Origin: an uncultured Collinsella sp.
GTDB taxonomy: Bacteria; Actinomycetota; Coriobacteriia; Coriobacteriales; Coriobacteriaceae
NCBI GenBank assembly: GCA_937997605.1
Contig: CALLFD010000431.1
Span: 1 to 6,987 of the forward strand
DNA length: 6,987 nt
Reading direction: 5' to 3'
Positions within the stretch are counted from its first letter, which is position 1. Each line of letters starts with the position of its first letter. The notes under the pieces were generated by a model. The model was not told the DNA's origin. It made no database searches and saw only the letters and a list, made by a program, of their open reading frames with translations. Positions 5,174-6,987 of this stretch are shown here, piece after piece. The position numbers were made by a program, and so were the translations under genes.

Positions 5174-5676
5174 TGCTTGCCCCTAAGCGTATTCTTCACC
5201 GCAAGGTGCAGCGTGGCTCCATGAAGGGCCAGGCCAAGGGTAATACCGAGCTGCATTTCGGCGAGTTTGGTATCCAGGCTCTCGAGGCCCATTGGATCAC
5301 CAACCGTCAGATCGAGGCCGCTCGTATTGCCATGACCCGCTACATGAAGCGTGGCGGTCGTGTCTACATCACGATCTTCCCCGATAAGCCCATCACCAAG
5401 AAGCCTGCCGAGACTCGCATGGGTTCTGGTAAGGGTAACCCCGAGGAGTGGGTGGCCGTCGTCAAGCCCGGCCGCATCATGTTCGAGGTCAAGGGTGTTC
5501 CCGAGGAGGTCGCTCGCGAGGCTCTGCGTCTTGCGCAGCACAAGCTCCCCATCAAGACCAAGATTGTTGCTGCCAAGAACGCTGAGCAGCGCATCGAGAA
5601 GGAGATGGCTGAGGAGGCCGCTCTCGAGGCCAAGTGGGCTGCTGAGGACGCCGCCGCCGCCAAGGAGGAGAACTAA
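5173..5676 (+). CDS. rplP: 50S ribosomal protein L16 with an acidic C-terminal extension
   Basis: This 167-residue protein is L16 (uL16), which supports the A-site tRNA elbow and late large-subunit assembly. Family marks are MLAPKRILHRKVQRG (1-15), FGEFGIQALE (29-38), TNRQIEAARIAMTRYMKRGG (43-62), FPDKPITKKPAETRMGSGKGNPEEWVA (69-95; Arg82 aligns with the arginine hydroxylated in E. coli L16) and LRLAQHKLPIKTKIV (118-132). Normal L16 ends near residue 136-144. Here about 25 more residues follow, rich in Ala and Glu (EKEMAEEAALEAKWAAEDA), probably a charged helix. The start is GTG at 5173, overlapping the rpsC TAG by one base, with AGGAGGGG at 5159-5166. The stop overlaps rpmC by one base. Confidence 0.97.
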   Translation: MLAPKRILHRKVQRGSMKGQAKGNTELHFGEFGIQALEAHWITNRQIEAARIAMTRYMKRGGRVYITIFPDKPITKKPAETRMGSGKGNPEEWVAVVKPGRIMFEVKGVPEEVAREALRLAQHKLPIKTKIVAAKNAEQRIEKEMAEEAALEAKWAAEDAAAAKEEN

Positions 5677-5891
5677 TGAAGCCCGCAGAGATTCGTGAGC
5701 TCTCGGACGCTCAGCTCGTTGAGAAGCTGAAGGAAATGCGCGCCGAGCTCTTTAACCTTCGTTTCCAGATGGCCACCAGCCAGCTGGACAACACCGCTCG
5801 CGTCAACACCGTGAAGAAGGACATCGCTCGCGTCCTCACGGAGCAGCGCGCCCGCGAGATCGCAGCGGAGAAGTCCGCTGTCGCCGAGTAG
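5676..5891 (+). CDS. rpmC: 50S ribosomal protein L29
   Basis: This 71-residue protein is L29, a two-helix hairpin at the tunnel exit that pairs with L23 in forming the chaperone/SRP docking site. The pattern KPAEIRELSDAQLVEKLKEMRAELFNLRFQMATSQLDNTARVNTVKKDIARVLTEQR covers both helices; LFNLRFQ...L is the family core. It is a few residues longer than the E. coli form, with an Ala/Glu-rich end (IAAEKSAVAE). The ATG overlaps the rplP stop (TAATG), and AAGGAGGAG at 5662-5670 is the ribosome-binding site, so the two genes are tightly coupled. Confidence 0.97.
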   Translation: MKPAEIRELSDAQLVEKLKEMRAELFNLRFQMATSQLDNTARVNTVKKDIARVLTEQRAREIAAEKSAVAE

Positions 5892-5907
5892 GACCTAAGG
5901 AGAGAAC

Positions 5908-6168
5908 ATGACTGATTCGCGTAACTCGCGTAAGGTCCGTACGGGTGTCGTTACCTCCGTCTCCGGTGCCAAGACCATCGTTGTCACCATCACCGAGCGC
6001 AAGCGTCACCCCAAGTACGGCAAGATGATGACCAGCTCCAAGAAGCTGCACGCTCACGACGAGGAGTGCACGGCTGGCGTGGGCGATACCGTCCGCGTTA
6101 TGGAGACCCGTCCTATGTCCAAGATGAAGCGCTGGCGCCTCATCGAGGTCGTCGAGCGCGCTAAATAA
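5908..6168 (+). CDS. rpsQ: 30S ribosomal protein S17
   Basis: This 86-residue protein is S17, a primary 16S rRNA-binding protein with an OB fold, needed early in small-subunit assembly. The core reads RKVRTGVVTSVSGAKTIVVTITERKRHPKYGKMM (8-41), followed by KLHAHDEECTAGVGDTVRVMETRPMSKMKRWRLIEVVERA (46-85). The VGDTV and ETRPxSKxKRW elements are diagnostic. The start at 5908 is supported by AAGGAG (5897-5902) and normal length. It ends the S10 cluster and is followed by a 118-base structured gap before rplN. Confidence 0.98.
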   Translation: MTDSRNSRKVRTGVVTSVSGAKTIVVTITERKRHPKYGKMMTSSKKLHAHDEECTAGVGDTVRVMETRPMSKMKRWRLIEVVERAK

Positions 6169-6195
6169 GCAGTCGCTCTTACGACTTGTACGTTT

Positions 6196-6261
6196 CCGAA
6201 GATGTGCGTATGCCTGGCTTGCATACCACGGGCCGTATAAAGGCTGCGCACCTCTCTTCGG
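6196..6261 (+). promoter_or_regulatory. Structured leader between rpsQ and rplN
   Basis: CCGAAGA (6196-6202) pairs perfectly with TCTTCGG (6255-6261), and GTGCG (6204-6208) with CGCAC (6247-6251). Inside, TATGC (6209-6213) pairs with GCATA (6221-6225) around a CTGGCTT loop. GTG (6204-6206) can instead pair with CAC (6227-6229), so two folds compete. A TATAAA (6236-6241) could be a -10 box but has no good -35. The left arm begins 27 bases after the rpsQ stop, and the right arm ends 10 bases before the CGGAGGA ribosome-binding site of rplN. Function is inferred only from position. Confidence 0.45.
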
Positions 6262-6286
6262 TTCTTAGTTCGGAGGAACATCTACC

Positions 6287-6655
6287 ATGATTCAGATGCA
6301 AACCATGCTGAACGTCGCCGACAACTCCGGCGCTCGCAAGATTCGCTGCATCAAGGTGCTTGGCGGTTCCAAGCGTCGTTATGCAGGCATCGGCGATGTG
6401 TTCATCGGTGCTGTCCAGGAGGCTACCCCTGGCGCCAACGTCAAGAAGAAGGACGTTGTCCGTTGCGTCGTCGTTCGCACCGTTAAGGAGATCCGCCGCA
6501 AGGATGGCTCCTACATTCGCTTTGATGAGAACGCCTGCGTTGTCATCAACAACGATGGTTCGCCCGTCGGCACCCGTATCTTCGGGCCCGTCGCTCGCGA
6601 GCTTCGTGACAAGAAGTATATGAAGATCGTCTCGCTCGCTCCCGAGACCCTGTAG
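6287..6655 (+). CDS. rplN: 50S ribosomal protein L14
   Basis: This 122-residue protein is L14 (uL14), located at the subunit interface where it forms an intersubunit bridge and is bound by the silencing factor RsfS. The sequence is near-invariant family text: MIQMQTMLNVADNSGARKIRCIKVLGGSKRR (1-31), GIGDVFIGAVQEATPGANVKKKDVVRCVVVRT (34-65), IRFDENACVVINNDGSPVGTRIFGPVARELR (77-107) and a closing KIVSLAPETL. Exactly the standard length. The ATG follows CGGAGGA (6271-6277). As in the classical spc operon it is the first gene, and the 118-base gap upstream with folding potential agrees with a new regulatory unit. rplX follows after 13 bases. Confidence 0.98.
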   Translation: MIQMQTMLNVADNSGARKIRCIKVLGGSKRRYAGIGDVFIGAVQEATPGANVKKKDVVRCVVVRTVKEIRRKDGSYIRFDENACVVINNDGSPVGTRIFGPVARELRDKKYMKIVSLAPETL

Positions 6656-6668
6656 TTAGGGGAGATAT

Positions 6669-6974
6669 ATGTATATCAAGAAGGGCGATAAGGTCCAGGT
6701 TCTCTCTGGTAAGGATCGCGGCAAGCAGGGCGTTGTCCTGCGTGCTCTCCCCGCCGAGAACAAGGTCGTTGTCGAGGGCGTTTCGGTCGTCAAGAAGGCC
6801 GTCAAGCCCAACGCTGCCAACCAGCAGGGCGGCATCGTTTCGCAGGAGGCTCCCATCGACGCCTCCAACGTCAATCTCGTTTGCCCCGAGTGCGGTAAGG
6901 TTACCCGCGTCGGTCACGAGAAGGACGGCAAGAACAAGCTGCGCGTCTGCAAGAAGTGCGGCCACAAGTTCTAA
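6669..6974 (+). CDS. rplX: 50S ribosomal protein L24 (four-cysteine form)
   Basis: This 101-residue protein is L24, an assembly-initiator protein that binds 23S rRNA near the tunnel exit. The KOW motif is clear at the N-terminus: KKGDKVQVLSGKDRGKQGVVLRALP (4-28). The C-terminal half carries CPEC (72-75) and CKKC (94-97), spaced like a zinc ribbon. Many bacterial L24 proteins have lost these cysteines, so this is the cysteine-containing form. The ATG at 6669 is preceded by AGGGGAG at 6658-6664, 4 bases away, slightly close. The TAA is 13 bases from the window edge, and no start of the next gene is visible. rplE would be expected next. Confidence 0.97.
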   Translation: MYIKKGDKVQVLSGKDRGKQGVVLRALPAENKVVVEGVSVVKKAVKPNAANQQGGIVSQEAPIDASNVNLVCPECGKVTRVGHEKDGKNKLRVCKKCGHKF

Positions 6975-6987
6975 GCTGCCCGCAACA

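Noticed and set aside
6223..6238. Possible third copy of the 26-base motif before rplN (ATAC, 8-base loop, GTAT)
   Set aside because: Only GCCGT and the general hairpin shape are shared; base identity is too low to call it the same element.

Overview
The window carries most of an S10 ribosomal-protein operon and the start of the spc operon, all on the + strand. A short gene tail and a histidine-phosphatase gene lie upstream. The gene order is rplC-rplD-rplW-rplB-rpsS-rplV-rpsC-rplP-rpmC-rpsQ, then rplN-rplX, which is the classical bacterial order except that rpsJ (S10) is missing from the front. The genes are GC-rich with strong highly-expressed-gene codon bias: Lys is almost always AAG and Glu almost always GAG. 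The protein sequences, a four-cysteine L24 and an S17 starting MTDSRNSRKVRTGVV suggest a high-GC Gram-positive of the Coriobacteriia (Collinsella/Olsenella type). That assignment is from memory of the family, not from a search.

Layout: 3-71 is the last 22 codons of an unidentified upstream gene. 111-737 is a complete histidine-phosphatase (phosphoglycerate-mutase-like) gene. 738-1185 is a 448-base gene-free region. It contains a 137-bp palindromic element with perfect 35-bp arms, one copy of a 26-base motif, and a two-tier hairpin just before rplC. 1186-2767 holds rplC, rplD and rplW. 2768-2946 is an unexpectedly long 179-base gap before rplB; it contains a strong hairpin, the second copy of the 26-base motif, and a foldable leader able to mask the rplB ribosome-binding site. 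2947-6168 is a tightly packed run from rplB to rpsQ. 6169-6286 is a structured 118-base gap at the S10/spc boundary. 6287-6974 holds rplN and rplX, and the last 13 bases are the start of the next spacer (rplE would be expected next).

The ribosomal genes encode proteins of the large-subunit tunnel, peptidyl-transferase surroundings and factor-binding side (L3, L4, L23, L2, L22, L16, L29, L14, L24) and of the small-subunit head and body (S19, S3, S17). Genes are spaced by 0-46 bases or overlap by one base, consistent with co-transcription and translational coupling. The exceptions are the two long structured gaps, before rplB and before rplN, and the long leader before rplC.

The coding content is ordinary. 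The features worth a second look are in the non-coding DNA: the palindromic element where rpsJ might be expected, the duplicated 26-base motif upstream of rplC and rplB, and the three structured leaders. All RNA structures were found by eye from complementarity; none was computed.
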